Positions 35,465 through 50,400 of a DNA stretch of 64,000 bases are shown piece after piece. The notes under the pieces were generated by a model. The model did no database searches. It was not told the origin of the DNA and was given only the letters and a program-made list of their open reading frames with translations. How positions within the stretch are numbered: the stretch's first letter is position 1; the number at the start of each line of letters is the position of its first letter. The stretch is from Sclerodactyla briareus (Eukaryota; Echinodermata; Holothuroidea; Dendrochirotida; Sclerodactylidae), in assembly GCA_026419785.1 (NCBI GenBank), contig JAODTK010003699.1:1-64000 (forward strand), given 5' to 3'. Position numbers and translations under genes: made by a program.

Positions 35465-38400
35465 ACTGTAGCGCAATCCTTAATAATACGTAATTACCAA
35501 TACAGCACGGTGTTATCAATTATTTGAACTATCCCGTTCGTTTTATTTCCACAGTTTCTTCTTCAGCTTATATCCCACAGCGAATGCATAAACCAATTAA
35601 TAAATCAATAACATAAGTTAGGATTTCTTTCAATTTCTTGAATATTCGAATATATACAATAATCGAACTATACTTAATTCGTTTTTCCCAAACTAGCATG
35701 GGTGCGTTTTACGTATATCTCAATCACAACTCCCGATTAATGTGTGTGTGAGAATGACCTATACCATAAAGCAAACGACTGCACAAGGCTAGACCTGTGT
35801 ACGTCACAATATTTTACAATTGTCAGAAGAACCAATTATGTCAAATTGTCAGTGTCTAAAAGGATTCTCCTGACTGTTACTTGGGGTTAAGTGAACATTA
35901 CATTATTCCGTCAAGTTGGAAGTCGCACTTTCCACGAGTAACCGAAATTCCGAATTAATCTCGGAGAATTAGCATATGGTATCGATCAGGGATATCTCCA
36001 TATATCTGAACGCCCTTCGAGAATTACTGGAGAACGGTGACCACCCATAATTAGCATGGAAGATTTTTTCAGTCGGTCTTTCGGGGCAGTTCGTGCTGCG
36101 CACATCCAAACCAAAGGTTCTGAACACATCACGGTAGAACGTACATGCTTACCACATAATGTACATTCCTTAAAAGACATATTCATACATATCCTCTTCC
36201 CCGATGTATTGCCACAGTATCTCTCTGCCCCCCTCTCTCCCCCCTTCATCTCAACCTCGCTCTCTCTTCTCTCTCTCTCTCTCTCTCTCATAATATTATA
36301 TATATATTATTATATATATATATTATAGATCTATATATATCTATATATATATCTATATATAATATTATATATATTATATATATATATATATATAGATATA
36401 TATATATATATATATATATATATCTATCAATTAAGAGAAATAAATACCTTCGGCGTAGAAACTGATTCAGAGATTTCCACGGTTTTGGTAATTTGCCAAC
36501 CTCTTGAACCAAAATCTTCAAAGACCGGAGCACTGAATATCGAGCATAGCAAACCCATTATTTAGAACATGCAGCCGCTCCCTCTTTCCGTATGATGTCA
36601 TTCAATCAGTTCGACGACTGAAATTGTTGTTGTCCGATTGTTCGTCGTTCCTAAAGTCTGGCGCTCGACCTCTATCTCATCTATAAATGCGTAATGTAAC
36701 CTGATTTGAATGTTTGCCCTCTCCCGAATGAGAATGTTCCTTTTCGGCGATTCATTTGCAATCGTGGCAGTCCGGGTGGGGTTGAATTTCCTGCTGAGTA
36801 TTGTGCGATAATGCAATTAGGTCACACAAGTTTGTTCATATAACAGAAGTCAGAAAGTTTGTGAAACATGTCTTGAGAGCGCTCATTTGCCAGTTTGTTT
36901 GAGTATTCTTTTAAAATGGATTATTACTTGTAATTGTTACGGTCCTATGTTGCTGGATTCCGGCCCGTCACTTGCGAATGAAATGTAGCTATTGTTACAT
37001 GAGAGCGGAAAATGCACAGTAATGTGGCAAAGTAGTAACATCTGGAACTGGTTTTTAGGCTCACTTGCATGTTTATCACGTTCGTCAAACGTATAGACGT
37101 AAATTAATATAGCAGCACATGTTATTTTAAAATCACACAGTAACTGAAACTCTCGAGTGTTAGGGAAAATTATTACTGCCCATAATAAAAATATTATTAA
37201 TACGTATTAACACATGTATGAAAATTAAACACTTTTTCCCTTTTCTCGCTACTCTTTCGGTCTCAACATTTTGAACATTCAAATGAATAATAATTTTTAG
37301 TAACGTTCGCCATGTAGGCGCATCATTGTGGCGTATGTACATGGAGGGGGGTGTCTACAGTGGTAGCATCAGACCCCCCCCCCCCCCCACTGATCACAGC
37401 CCCAGTTCGCAGGTTCATAGAGGTCCTGCAGCTGTTATTCAGCACAAACTGCAGCAGCAAGTGTCTAGGGAGGGTCCCCCTATACGTCTTGCTATTATTA
37501 CAAAACTTAGCAAGATCAGTCACCCATTACTAGGAAATAGTAGGGTTTGACACGCATATCGCCTTCCGGCAGTCAGTATCAAATTTTATAGTGTTAGCAC
37601 GGAAACAATTATCCACACAACACACCAAATCAGGCTGTAAATCATCGATTTTCTATATGTTATGAACATTTGACCTATTCCTCCAGTTTAACTAATGCTG
37701 TCGATTCACCACACAGAGTCTGATGTGCAATTCGTTACCTGGCGTTGAACAACTGATGCTGCAACGTTTGTGCGGATCCACCTATGTCTCGTCATTTCCC
37801 ATTCAGCCGCACGAGCACAGTTGCCTGGTCATTTTTCAACCCCGGAATTCTCCTCAATAGGATGATACACAGAGTTAAGTGCTGTAACTAACGTATCAAA
37901 TCCACAGTCTATCTGAGAGAGTTTTGTCGCAATGGTCCAAAAAAAGATCAATAAACTTGAAAATAGGAGTTTCTCGAGTCACATCTTACGTTTCAATAGT
38001 GGAACGCGTGGTGAGCCTAATTGGTTAAGGGCGTGCGAGCTCGTACCCACTTCCATAACCTCAATTCAAACTGGGTGAAATAGTATCCAGACTGGGAACC
38101 GGATTGCCAAGGTGGTAGTTTGGTACACGAACATGTGGTGTAGGGACTATGTCAGATTGATATAAACCTATGGGATGGAGGTTGTTACCCACCTAAGTAC
38201 AGTCTATGACATTGAGTGTTTATTTAATACCTGCTAGTACTAACTCAATCCTAGTTTAAAATATCACCTTCTTCCATAGAAATTTTCATTTTCCCCCACT
38301 TGGTGTACACAATCTCATCAATGTGATGGTAAAGTTAACATTAATAATCAGTAGTGATAAGGACTGTAGGTTGACGTGTAGCCAGCACATACTTGTGAAA

Positions 38401-41400
38401 TGTTGCGTCGGGCAGGACAGAATCTAACAAATCGAACCATTCATCGACACTGAATAGGCACTTCGTGAAGATGTAATTCAACCCAACGTACCTTGCGATC
38501 GATTTTCTGTCGTTTCATTGCCGGTGAGCTACAACATGAGTAGCATCTTACATCTTCAACTTTCCCTATCCCCGGAAGAGCTTTGGTTTGTCCGTCGCTG
38601 GCAGTGAAAAATGTGACTAAACCTACGATTGATGAGTTCTAGATATTGAGTGGAGTCTGCCCAATCATGCATGACCTTTATGCACCCTGGCGTACCACCC
38701 AAAAAACGACCATGTTCCTTGTATTCGCAAACTATTCATCCAATTTGAACTTCATTATTCATGCTCGTATTATTCATGCATGAGGTTATCGTACTTACGT
38801 ACATACGAGGGCATATCCTCAATGAACATAATAATCTAAACTTCATGAACGGTCCGGAATAAAAAATCTAATCCGGGAGCCGGTGTTAACTTATGAAATT
38901 CCTTAAATCAAGATTTATAAACGGAGGCAAAAGTTTAAATTTCGTTTTAAAAGGACTGTTAAAAAGTTCCTGCTCCAGTATGTACAGCATCCCTAAATAT
39001 CGCATTAGTATTGTATCATGATTTATGGGGTATTGCTCCCTCTAAGGTAGGTGTGCTAGTTACACAAACCAAATTTTTCGAAAAATAACAGTTCGCTCCT
39101 CACCGCGCCCCTAATAGTTTTCTATCGAATATCGGCCAGGTAAAACAGATACATTGTTTTTTTGCGGGCCTTACTGAGGCGGCGCTTCCGAGAAGTTACC
39201 AAGAATTGATAGCCACGCAACTTTAGCAGCAGCTATGGAAGAAGGTGATTGAAATATATGTTGAATGGGATGAAAGGAATGTAAGGTCATGGAATAATTC
39301 GCATCTACGTCGCTGCCAATTTGAAATAGTTATACTTCTTGAATAATTACTTGAGAGATTTGCAAGCCTGAAAAGCCGAATAATCGTTTGGATTTGAATG
39401 AAGGCAAGTAAAAAACAAGCTCTACAACCCGACTTCTCTTAGGAAAAACGTTATAGATACAGTCCAGACAGCTACGGAATAGGATTTTTTAAAGTACCCC
39501 TCGAGAGAAGAACGTGTTTTGTTTCGAGTGAGAGAGACCCAATCCTCAGGTGGTTCCTCGCCTCTATATTCGGCAGGCCGATTTAAACTTTCACGGAATT
39601 GTTAACACTGAACTGTTCTTTTCTGGAGCTGAAGGCTCGCCAGAAGTAAATCTTTCACAACATAGCACCTTCGAAATATTAAATTGTCGTAGTTCCTCTC
39701 GTAGTACATATTTCCTAAGTAATTATCATCATTTATTCACCTTGTGTAAAAAGTACTCAATGACTCCCCTCGTATCGAGAGTGACCATCACTGAACACTG
39801 GGATCGCCTACTAACGATTGATTTCGTACGTACGCTGTTTGGCGAACAACTCACTTGAACTACCCCGTTCCCTCGTTACCTTGTTGGAGTGGTATTTGCA
39901 CAGCTACGTTCAAATGCGCCCAAACATGTCACAGCTGGTAGTTACCAGGACGAGTTAAGTGATCATATTACAGCGTGTCCTGACTCCCCATAGGCTGCAC
40001 GATGTTAATGTGATATAATGTGTTCGATAATCAACGACGATCGTACGTGGAGAAGTCATTCTGTTGAAGTGTTTAGGGCATTCGATTTCTAATCACTGTT
40101 TTGGTCCTCGATATATCATACTAAATATTCTGCAAATAACCTCTCATTCGTTGTGTTTGGTTCTTCACAAAGAACATAGATTAGGGAAGTACCCGGTAGC
40201 GACAACTTCCAATATGCCGCCGGCGTTATCGTGGGTATATGATGCATAAGGCCATCTGTAATATTAACTGGATATCGGGGGATTGCCGCGCAGTTACCCC
40301 TCAAACCAAGCGAAAAAAACTTATATTACGAGAAATAAATAGCAATTGAGTGGGTTGACCTCCCTCTTCCAAAGTTCGGCAATACTACCTAGGCACGAGG
40401 GTAAAAATGAAAAGTAATCACCCCGAACCTTGCAGAATTGACGCAGGGGATTAAAGTCGGGGTTGGAACTCTCGCCACGCGAGGTCAACCAAGGAAATGC
40501 ACTAAAAGGGCTTTTTTGCGATCCGTTTTTGTTTGCAACGCATAGTAGTCTCGTTTACCAAATGAAAATTGTTTGATTAATTCAAGGTTCTCCTCCGAGT
40601 AATGAATACAGGATGGCCTGGAATGTAGAAAAAACAGTCAGGGAAGAGATGTAAAACCCGGTGTGAGACTATCTACCCCCGAAATATGTTTAAACTAATG
40701 TATAACAACTAATAGTCTTTGCATTGTATTCAGCATTGATGGAGTGTGCTGTGTATCTGAGGAACTCTCTGGCTCGAGAACGAACTTCTCTTCATGTAGC
40801 GGATAATTTGATTTTATCGTTTCGGTTCAGGCTAAAGTTGTCCCGTTTTATATCAGGTAAAATTCGAAAGGACACCGGATGAATGCTCATATATTCCATC
40901 AAATGCCATATCTCCCCATCCAAATGATTTACCCATAAGGAGTGAACACTCGGATCGCAGATGTACATTAAGTGTTTAAGACTGGTCTGTTCACAATATA
41001 TGGTAATCATTCCCCTTCAACTGTTTTTCTTTAGATTGCGTTCTGTTCCTATATTCGTCCCAATTCCTGACTCGGTAATCAAAACATTTTCGCGTGGCTC
41101 AAGAGTCTCCTCCCGCCAATGCTTCACTTCTTAAAAATTGACAAAGTACGCCTATGCTCGTGAGAATAACTCGAATTACCCAGACGCACGTTACTGGCAC
41201 TTAATATTTCCGAGATCACTGAATGTAGCAATCCGAGGCGTTGAGTAAGCTATTTTATTTCCATTGAAAATTAATATAACGGATTGATCGCATTAGCTCC
41301 TCCAAAATCAGAACCATTGGCAATAAAACAGTTCTGGGTCACCAGGTTTCCTTGTAGGCAAAAACATCGTGAATGTCTTGTTTCTTTTTTTAATGGACGC

Positions 41401-44400
41401 AATACGCTACTTGTTCGTCTGCCTATAGGTCAACCTAGTTGGTCAACTTACCCAGTTATAATACATATTGAATTTGCATCCACGTCACGGCTCCAAGGAT
41501 ATTAAATGCTCGACAAAACTTATATCTCCTAATATTGATATTGATACTTCCGTGGTAGCTTCAACTGTGTCGTGATTTGTTAATGATACTTTCAGCAGTT
41601 ATTCAATGGTCCAATATGCTATGATCAGGTTTTGTGAATAGTGGTCGTGAATGATATGCGAGTAACACAGTATCATGTTGGTCACTGATTACCCGGCGGA
41701 GACCTCGACACAAAATAATACAGCTGCAACTAGCAAACTATTCATAACTACAAATGACCACTGACGAAACAGGAAAAAGAGAAGGAACACATGCGGCAGC
41801 AGGGTATCCGTCTTAACCCAGTGCACCCGTTGACGAAAAGTAAGGTGCCTTTTGGGGGTCCCACGATATCATCATTGAGCTGATTTCCTCCTTCTAAATA
41901 TGTGTCACCTGTAGAGACAGCCGCGTAATGTCAATGCGAATGTTACAGTACACTCAGTGCATCTACAATGACTGACGTGGACTTGTAATATACTGTACTC
42001 TGTTAGAGACTTCACCTCGGCAGATGTACATAAAGTGTTTACGACTGGTCTGTTCACAATATATGGTAATCATCCCTCACCTGTTTTGCTTTAGATTGCG
42101 TTCATGTCCTATATTCGTCCCATTCCTACTCGGTATACAACAACATTTGTCTCGTGGCTCAAGAGTCTCCCGCCAGATAGGCTTCACTTCTTCAAAATTG
42201 ACCAGTACGCTCTATGCTTCTGTGAAGTAACTAACCGAATAAACCGACCAGTTCTGGCAACTTAATATTTCCGATATCCCTGATTTAGCCATCAGGCGTT
42301 GAGTAAGATATTTTATTCGCATTGAAAATTAATATAACGGATTGATCGCAATTAGCTCCTCCAAAATCCGCACCAATGGCAATAAGAACAGTTCTGGGGG
42401 TCGACAGGTGTTCGCCTTGTAGGCAAAAACATCGTGGAATGTCCTTTTCTTTTTTTAATGGACCAAACACGGCTACTTTTGTTCGCTGCTATATTTTTTT
42501 TTCCAAACCTATTGGTCAATTAACCAGTATCTACAAGATTAATTTCATCAACGTCACGGCTTCCACGGATCTTAAATGCTCACAAAACTTATATTCTCCT
42601 AATATTGATATTGATACTATCGTGGTAGCTTCAACTGTTGCGTGATTTGTTAATGATATCTTCCAGCAGTTATTCAAGTCCAATATGCTATGAATCAGCG
42701 TTTGTGAATAGTGGTCGTGAATGATATGCGACTAACGCAGTACATGTTGGTCACTGGATACCCGGCGGGACTTGGCACAAAATAATTACACTGCACTAGC
42801 AAACTAGCATGAAATACAAATGGACCCACCGACGAAAAACAGGAAAAGAAGAGAAGGAACACAGCGGCACAGGGAATCGTCTGAACCCAGTGCACCACTC
42901 CGAAAAGTAATTTTTCCACGATATCCATCATTGAGCTGATTTCCTCCTTCTGAATTGTGTCACCTGTAGAGACCGCCGCGAATGTCAATGCGAATGTTTA
43001 ACAAGTAAACTCAGTGCAGAACAATGACTGACGTGGACTTGTAATATACAGTACGTTGTTAGAGACTTCACCTCACTTGAACCCGTAGTCAAAATCAGGA
43101 AGAAACTCAAGGGGAAGGGGAGGGGTAGAATGAACGTCTACATCGACTGCCCTAAAAAATATACACTTCCAGATGGGAAGCAGGAGATGCATGTGGTGTA
43201 CCTGGAATCGTGTAGATAGACTTTTATTGTAATAGCACCATAGACATGCAATGACATTTGACATAATGGTCTGCGCAGACGGAACCTATTCACAAACTAC
43301 TACTATGAAGTAACAAGCTGCGAGCACATACAAATAAATCAAATACCCTCCATTTAACATACGCACGGCAGTGGGGAAGAAGCTATTGGCCGTGCGACAG
43401 GTTTAGCCTGGATAGACCTGTATTGCCTTACTGATGGCAGCATTTCAAAGTAAGAATCCGCCGGTGGCTGGGGTCATCGGCAATACGCTTGGTCCTTTCC
43501 ATCATGCGTACTAGATACAGGGATTCCAGGTCGGAGAGTCACTCCCAGCAATGCGGACATTCGTGTCTAGCCATGCGGACTATTCGGTGGAGACTGTTTT
43601 TGTCCTCGTCTGTCGCGCTGTTATACCAGACAGTCGGTGATGAGAAGAGTTAGGATTGCTTCTCGGTCACTCTCCAGTAAACTTCAACAACATATCCTGG
43701 CACACATGAAAATATTTCAGTCGACCCAAAAGAGTACAGACTCTGCTGAGCCTGTCTCACGATGTTATCGACTGCTGTTTTTAACTATTTCAAATTAACC
43801 GAAATTGGGAGGGGATGATTCAACAATCTTTACTTCACAACCATTGATAACTACTTATCAACTCAAGTTAATTGGGAGAAATAGTCATAGCTTCGTTCCC
43901 CTATTGTTGCCAAAACCTTGAATGACAATTAAAGAGACTCATTTTTCTATAGTTCCTCGAAGTTGCGTGATTGGTGTGGCTTTGACTGCACTATTTGTTA
44001 CGCAATTCGAGGTTGATGATTCGTTGTGCGAGAAGTTCTCCCTAATGTGAATACTTTTCCAGTAAGACAGGGAGTAATGAAAGAAATTCTCATATTAATG
44101 TTGTCGAATCCTTTGAGAATCTTGAAGGTCCACCTCGATCCCAACGATTTTCTAGACCTGGTTACTGTATTGTTGGTAAACGCTCCTCGTAACTTGAATG
44201 ACGAAGTTATGTAGCTCTCCATAAGACCTTCTCTAGATCTTCAATGTCCGTTTTTACGGCGAACTCAAACTTGAACGCAATAGTCTAAATGTGGTCAATA
44301 AAACGGTTCATGCACATACTAGCTTTCTCCGTCAAGATACTTTGGGATGTGTTCGCCTTATAATTCCTACTGGGATTGATGTCTTCGCACTTCTGCGCAC

Positions 44401-47400
44401 TGGATACGTGGTTTGTTCCAGATCATCTCAGCTGTCATTTTTTTTTTTTTTCTTCATTTCTGTAATTTGTCTAATTCCTGCTGTAATCGCAGACAGCTGT
44501 TGGAATTGATATCCTATGAATCTCAGTATCATCTGCAAACATTTTATTTCCAGAGAACTTCATACGTCGGGTAGGATAAAGATATGGGCACAACACCGAC
44601 CCTTGAGGCCCTCATACGCGTCGGGGGGGGGGGGGGGAAAAATGATCCATGCACTGACACAAACGGATTTCCGTCCGCACCGAAAATCCGTGGTCCAATT
44701 AATAAAATGACCATCATCCAAACCCTTTATTTTATATAAACGTGGTAGAGTATCGCATGATCACTAAAATCCAGGAAAATTTCATCATCAGCATATCCAT
44801 CGTCCATAAAGTCAGTAGCATCCTCCATTAACTCAAAGAAGACTCGCAGAGAACACTATTGCTGTAGTATTACTTAACCAAGTGTTCGGCATACAATTGT
44901 TCCGAATATTTCACTGAGGTCCTTTCCTATCAATTGGAGGGCAACTCTCGCAGATTTCCAATCAGAAGAAAACACTGTTATGAAGATTTCCTGGAGATAG
45001 TAATAGTACTGTTCCACACAGTCCCCAAGAATGATGGATGAATGTTATCAACACCCGGACTTTTAAATCTGTTCAAAGCTGATAGTTGTTTTAGAACTTC
45101 ATATAGTGTGATGATACAGTCAGATATCTCGTCGGAAGCGAATCAATGGTGCAGAGTTCAATTTCCAGTGTCTCTGTGTAAACTCAATTAGATACATCTG
45201 CGAACAATCCGGCTGTCACAATGTCATTCTAGTTAAAGGCTTCCATAGGCTTAGAAGCGATTCCATCTGCCTTTGTTTCGGGTAACTATAAAAAAAAAAC
45301 GCCTAGAGTTGCTTTCTCCTCCCTTTGATCATAATCTTCTCATAATTCATCTGAGCTTCTCTAACAGTTTGGATTGTAGAATTCTCTGAACTTTCTAACC
45401 TATTATAATATGTAAGGTCTCTTAGCTACGTCTGTAATTTGTATAAAGAACACTTTTGTGTTGATTGACTTAACACATTACCTCTTCGCCGCAGGCTGCA
45501 CGTCTAGATAATCGTTAATGGAATATATTGTCTTGACATTCATTCATGAAGTGCCGCTTTAAGCCTTGTCAGGCCTCTTCACAAGAAGTTCAAAACGCTC
45601 CAGTCATAGAGTCGAACGTCGTTGCAGATCTTCAAGTTGGGCCTCTTTAGTTTAATATACGGAATTCCTGATCAGGGAAAACGCAAACATCAAATAACGT
45701 CGAGCTACTTTGAAAAATTCAGGCGCTTCCAAGAAAGCTCTCACCTCCCATACTTCATCCTGGTTTTCATCGACCTCATATAATTACCTAAATCCAATTC
45801 AGTGACAACAAATGCCAATTTATCGCCCGTACCGCCCATCCACCCCCCAAGGGAAACATTCGATCTCCCATGATGTTTTTATATGTATGTGAGGCTATTA
45901 GTTGGGGGTGCGGCTGAATCAGAAAGAAAAGGCGCCGACACGTTGCAAATATTCGACATAACACACCGACTGTCTGCCCTTTTTTTTCAATTGGCCTGTA
46001 TTTGAACGAGGCTCAATAATGTGGATTACGTACTATGGTCGAATCTTGGGAGGCTACATTCCTTTTTTCTTTTCACTACAGTAGAACACGGTACAAGAAG
46101 CTTCGGGTTCTGCCCAACGTTCCAAACCGACCGATTTTGGGGGCACTAATGAAATCGAATCACAGCAGAAAGAAATGGCTGCACTTCAAGTAATTGGATA
46201 CTGCGGTGTGACCCGCCGGAGCTTGTGATACGCGTATGGATCAGAGAAATCACACATTATGGACACGTAGACTGAATTCTTATACCCACTCATGATGATC
46301 TGGGTGAAAAAAACTAGGCCTTCGTCGTAGGAGTTCGAACTTTGGGCCCACTACAGTTTGTTGTTCAGTTATGTTGAATAGTCTTATATAATTTCTCCCT
46401 ACATATTACCCCGGTGTTATGCGTCATGACGCCGGCAACATTAACAGTGAGTGTTCTGTCATTTTTAAGCAAATGAAAAATAGCTCACTGGCAGTCCTTG
46501 ACGAAAACTGCCTTACCTCAGGCTTATTCACAAACGAGATTTTACCAGTGATTTTTCATCCTTTATTATACAAATCTTGTATTTTCGCTTCTGTCGCTAT
46601 TTGTGCTGACCTCAGCATACCAGCATATGCATGGAATATGCGAGACATGATAGAGATGACATGGAAGTTGGCGAGTTGTTTTAAGTATGCCTCATTTATC
46701 GTTTATCACTTCATTTTCATTCTTTCTATCCACAGGCCTCTTTCAAATAAAGGCCAGTAAAGACAGGTAGACCGTGAGATTTGTCGCAGACACTGTAATA
46801 GGTGGCATCATTTCTGGTTACAGACGATTCCAACTGAATAGATGGGCCTCGGAAACTTAGAAAGGAGAGGGGACTAGAATATCAAGACATATCCCCTGGC
46901 GGGATGATTGGAATGAGGACAATAGCTTATATTTCAGCGAACTTGTCGCCAATTCGGAAGAGAGAGTGCAAGGAGAGAGATCTGGGATAAAATGAATGAA
47001 GTACCTAGAGAGCTTGTTAAAAAAGTGTAAAAGGTTGAGAAATTATTCGAAAGCGAAGCAGCGCGCTCGAGGATGCAGGCCAGTTAAAGTTGACGGTAAT
47101 CATGTATGTAGAAAAGAATCGTACCATGTTAAAACGATATAGTGTCTTGCAAGTTACAAACAATGACGCACTTGATAGAGATCACACAAATTTGTCTATA
47201 TAGAGAAATGGACAGTAAGAATGGTGAATGCGATTGTGCTACGAGAAGTACGGTTCGCATAGAAAAAAGAACTACATCTATCCGATTAACTCCAAGATTA
47301 GGGTCCTCGACATTATTCTCTCCTGTTCATCTGAGGGCGTTACCCTGATCATTCCGTGCTGAACGAATAGGGAAGAAACATGTTCGAGACACACGCAACG

Positions 47401-50400
47401 GACCACGCCTGGTTGCCCGTGTTCTTGCCCGTGTTCATGTCCGACATCTCAGTCCTTACTCATGGAGCCAGTGCTGCCTGGACCATCATTTTCCTTCCAG
47501 TGCGAAATACTCATCACAGCTGATCGGGCTAGGATAGTCTTACCAATGTAAGTTTGGTTCTTATCAAAAGAACTGCAATGAACAAACTAATTGATCACGT
47601 TGGCTCCTTTTATTCCACATAACAAGTCATGAATCTATACAATAGAACTGCATCCAACAAACAACCAACGTTGAAACCGCCTCTCTTCTCACTCCACTAA
47701 CATCATACGATCGTAGCCCCTCCTCCAAATAGTGAGTCGATTCACAACTGCATTGCAACACTGTCATCTTCAAAGATGGACTAGTATATTACATAAGGTG
47801 CCGTAAGAAGACTCCGAATATATTGAGCAACGGTAAATATGCATTTTCATATCAGAAGCTCTAACCTGGGACCATTTATTCAGGAATGGGTTAGGGAAGG
47901 TTTGAAATTATTTCGACGGAATAAAAGTCTGATAAGTCAAGTATGGGGTTTTGGGGCCAATCTGGCAAAGGAAATTTGCAATAATTGTCAAGTGTCCGAG
48001 TCCTTCTGATTGAAAAAAGTATTCCCCTGCACTTGATTGTTGTTTGTATCTCGGTCGAGCCAAGTTAAGTTAAGTATTATAGCTTGCTTCTCTGGTCCAA
48101 AATTTGATCAGAGACTCAAAATTGTGTCTAGCGGTTTTGCCTTTGTCGGGAGAATGGAAGTTAGTAACACATGGATCTTTATTCTTCCCTACTGTTACCG
48201 CCCTCTATCGACAATGTAAATTATCGTCCCACACATCCCTATCAACCCTATTAAGGAGATAACGTTCGAGCTTTCCCTTCCTGCTATCATATTTTATGCG
48301 GATTCATTCATGGGAATCGGCTGTGGTATGAGAAACAGCTCCTTGCGTGTTAGATTTGTACAACACGCGTTGTAAACATTTCCGAACTCTCATGTTTGCC
48401 ATGGGAAGGAGTAGATCCCTGACCGAGATTTTCGTTAAAAGCGTTAGTATTGCTTGCCTTATATCAGGAACAATTAGCCTGGTGGTGCCAAAGGTCTTTG
48501 CGACAGTTATAGGCAACCTTTCAAATCGTCAAATTCGTTTTTGCTTTTTGTTCTGCGGAAACAAGCCGAAAAATTCCATAAAACAACATATACACCGACA
48601 GTCAGAGTCATAGCCTTGTTAATTTTGATAAAATATTTCTTGCATATATTGAAATATTATCACTCGGGTGTTATGCAATATGGGGTGATAAAAACGTTCG
48701 TATTCTCATTATTTGAGGGCCGAATAAACGAACAAATGTCCATTGTTGGTGAAACCTGCATTTTCCTACAAAATCAACAGGTACTATACGCGTGGCTAAG
48801 TCGGGTGTGATATGTCTGTGTTGTTTCATCATTTACACCTCGCCGTCAGGAAAGTCTGTTTGTTCTCTCCGATAGCTCTGGTCTTCCTGACACACAACAG
48901 AAAAGTTTTGATCAATGCATGCATTAGAATAACTTGGGGGGTAGCCATATGCCCCTTGACACGTGGCAGAGGCTTCCACAAACATTCCCCAGATTATAGG
49001 AACGGAACTCGGCCCGAAAAATCCTGGAGTGATAGTGGCAACAACGCGCGGTTGTACTTGACTTCATCACTGGCCCCGTTTAGCACATCAGTGAAAATAG
49101 AAAGGGGGAGGATGAAAGAATCTTTTTGCACAAACTGTCCGGCCCACCTTGCTTGTCCACGTTTTTCACCTCCCTCTGTCATAGAACATTTTCATTCTGA
49201 CCATAACAGACCAGGATGGGAGCCATCAGACAGATCGCAATTCTTGTGTTACCTACCTTGAAAAATGAGAGTTCTATACTCTAACAGCTAAGTAACAATA
49301 ATGTGCCTGTTGTTAATCATCAAGTCGATAACTAAATGTGAAACATTTTTCACTTTCAGTTTGATAAGACCCTTAATATTGGTGTTTTGGTATTGTGTGT
49401 TGTTAGTGACAATGTCAACAGTTGCTCCACATGGGACATATCGCATCTGTAACAGTACAGTTATCGCTTAGTGAGCGCAGTACAACGGGACACGTGATAT
49501 TTTGTGGGATCGATCAAGGTCACTACAGACATTGGAAAACATTGGAATGGACGGTACGCTAGACGTCGTAATTTGCCTGCTTCTAGGGGAGGTTACGAAA
49601 CCGGAGCTAGTTGTGAATCAAGCAGATTTTAAAGATTCGTAGTGTAATGCCGAACTTTTTTGTTACGTAGCCTATCGGTATTGATACGGATCCTCTAAGA
49701 TTGTGAGGTTCGAAAACGACGAACTTTGCCTGACATTCTGCCGATAATTACAAGGGTGACGAGTGATACTGGGCATCGTATAGCCTCAGTAAGACATGCA
49801 ACCAAGCTTTATGTTTCAAGTTTGAAACCTCCGGCCCAAGCATTTATACGCCGATGCGTTTTATCAAGATTATTGAAAATTTGAACTGTGGAACATGTTC
49901 AGCCCTACGGGAGCCATGACTGTTACAATATTGGAATTAAATTATGACAGTCTTGAATATTCACTGTTTGCAGCTAGGTTATTTTTATGTATCGCACGGT
50001 TAACATCTTTCCCCGCAGATTGTTAATTTTTCTGTCATTCTTAACAGCCAAGTTCATGATTATTGTACACGGAAGTGCACTCATCCCTCACGTAACACAA
50101 ATCCAGAAAAATAATGGGCCCAATGGTTTCAATCACACCGCTACTCACTCCTGGAACAGTCTCTGCCGAGTGATTGTACTAGGTGTGAATAAAAATTACA
50201 TTAAATGGAGCGCCGGCTGATTGTTCACTAAACAATAGGTATAATATGGTAAGGTGTTTTCTTCTCTTCTGTCTCCTAATTGCACCTTTACTTCTTTCCC
50301 ATTCCTCTTGTTGGAGTGTGAGTTCTTTTACTGGTTCTTTCTGTCACGTGGGCCCCCCAGACGTATGACGCATGGAGTTGTTAACTTTTCCTGGTCTTCA

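Noticed and set aside
41880-43105. Transmembrane helix from a hydrophobic minus-strand run near 42840-42880
   Set aside because: The hydrophobic codons coincide with a pyrimidine tract ending in an AG acceptor, so the run is more likely intron than membrane segment.
48812-49261. 149-codon plus-strand frame
   Set aside because: Only open in block D; blocks A, B and C do not share it, and it opposes the minus-strand gene model.
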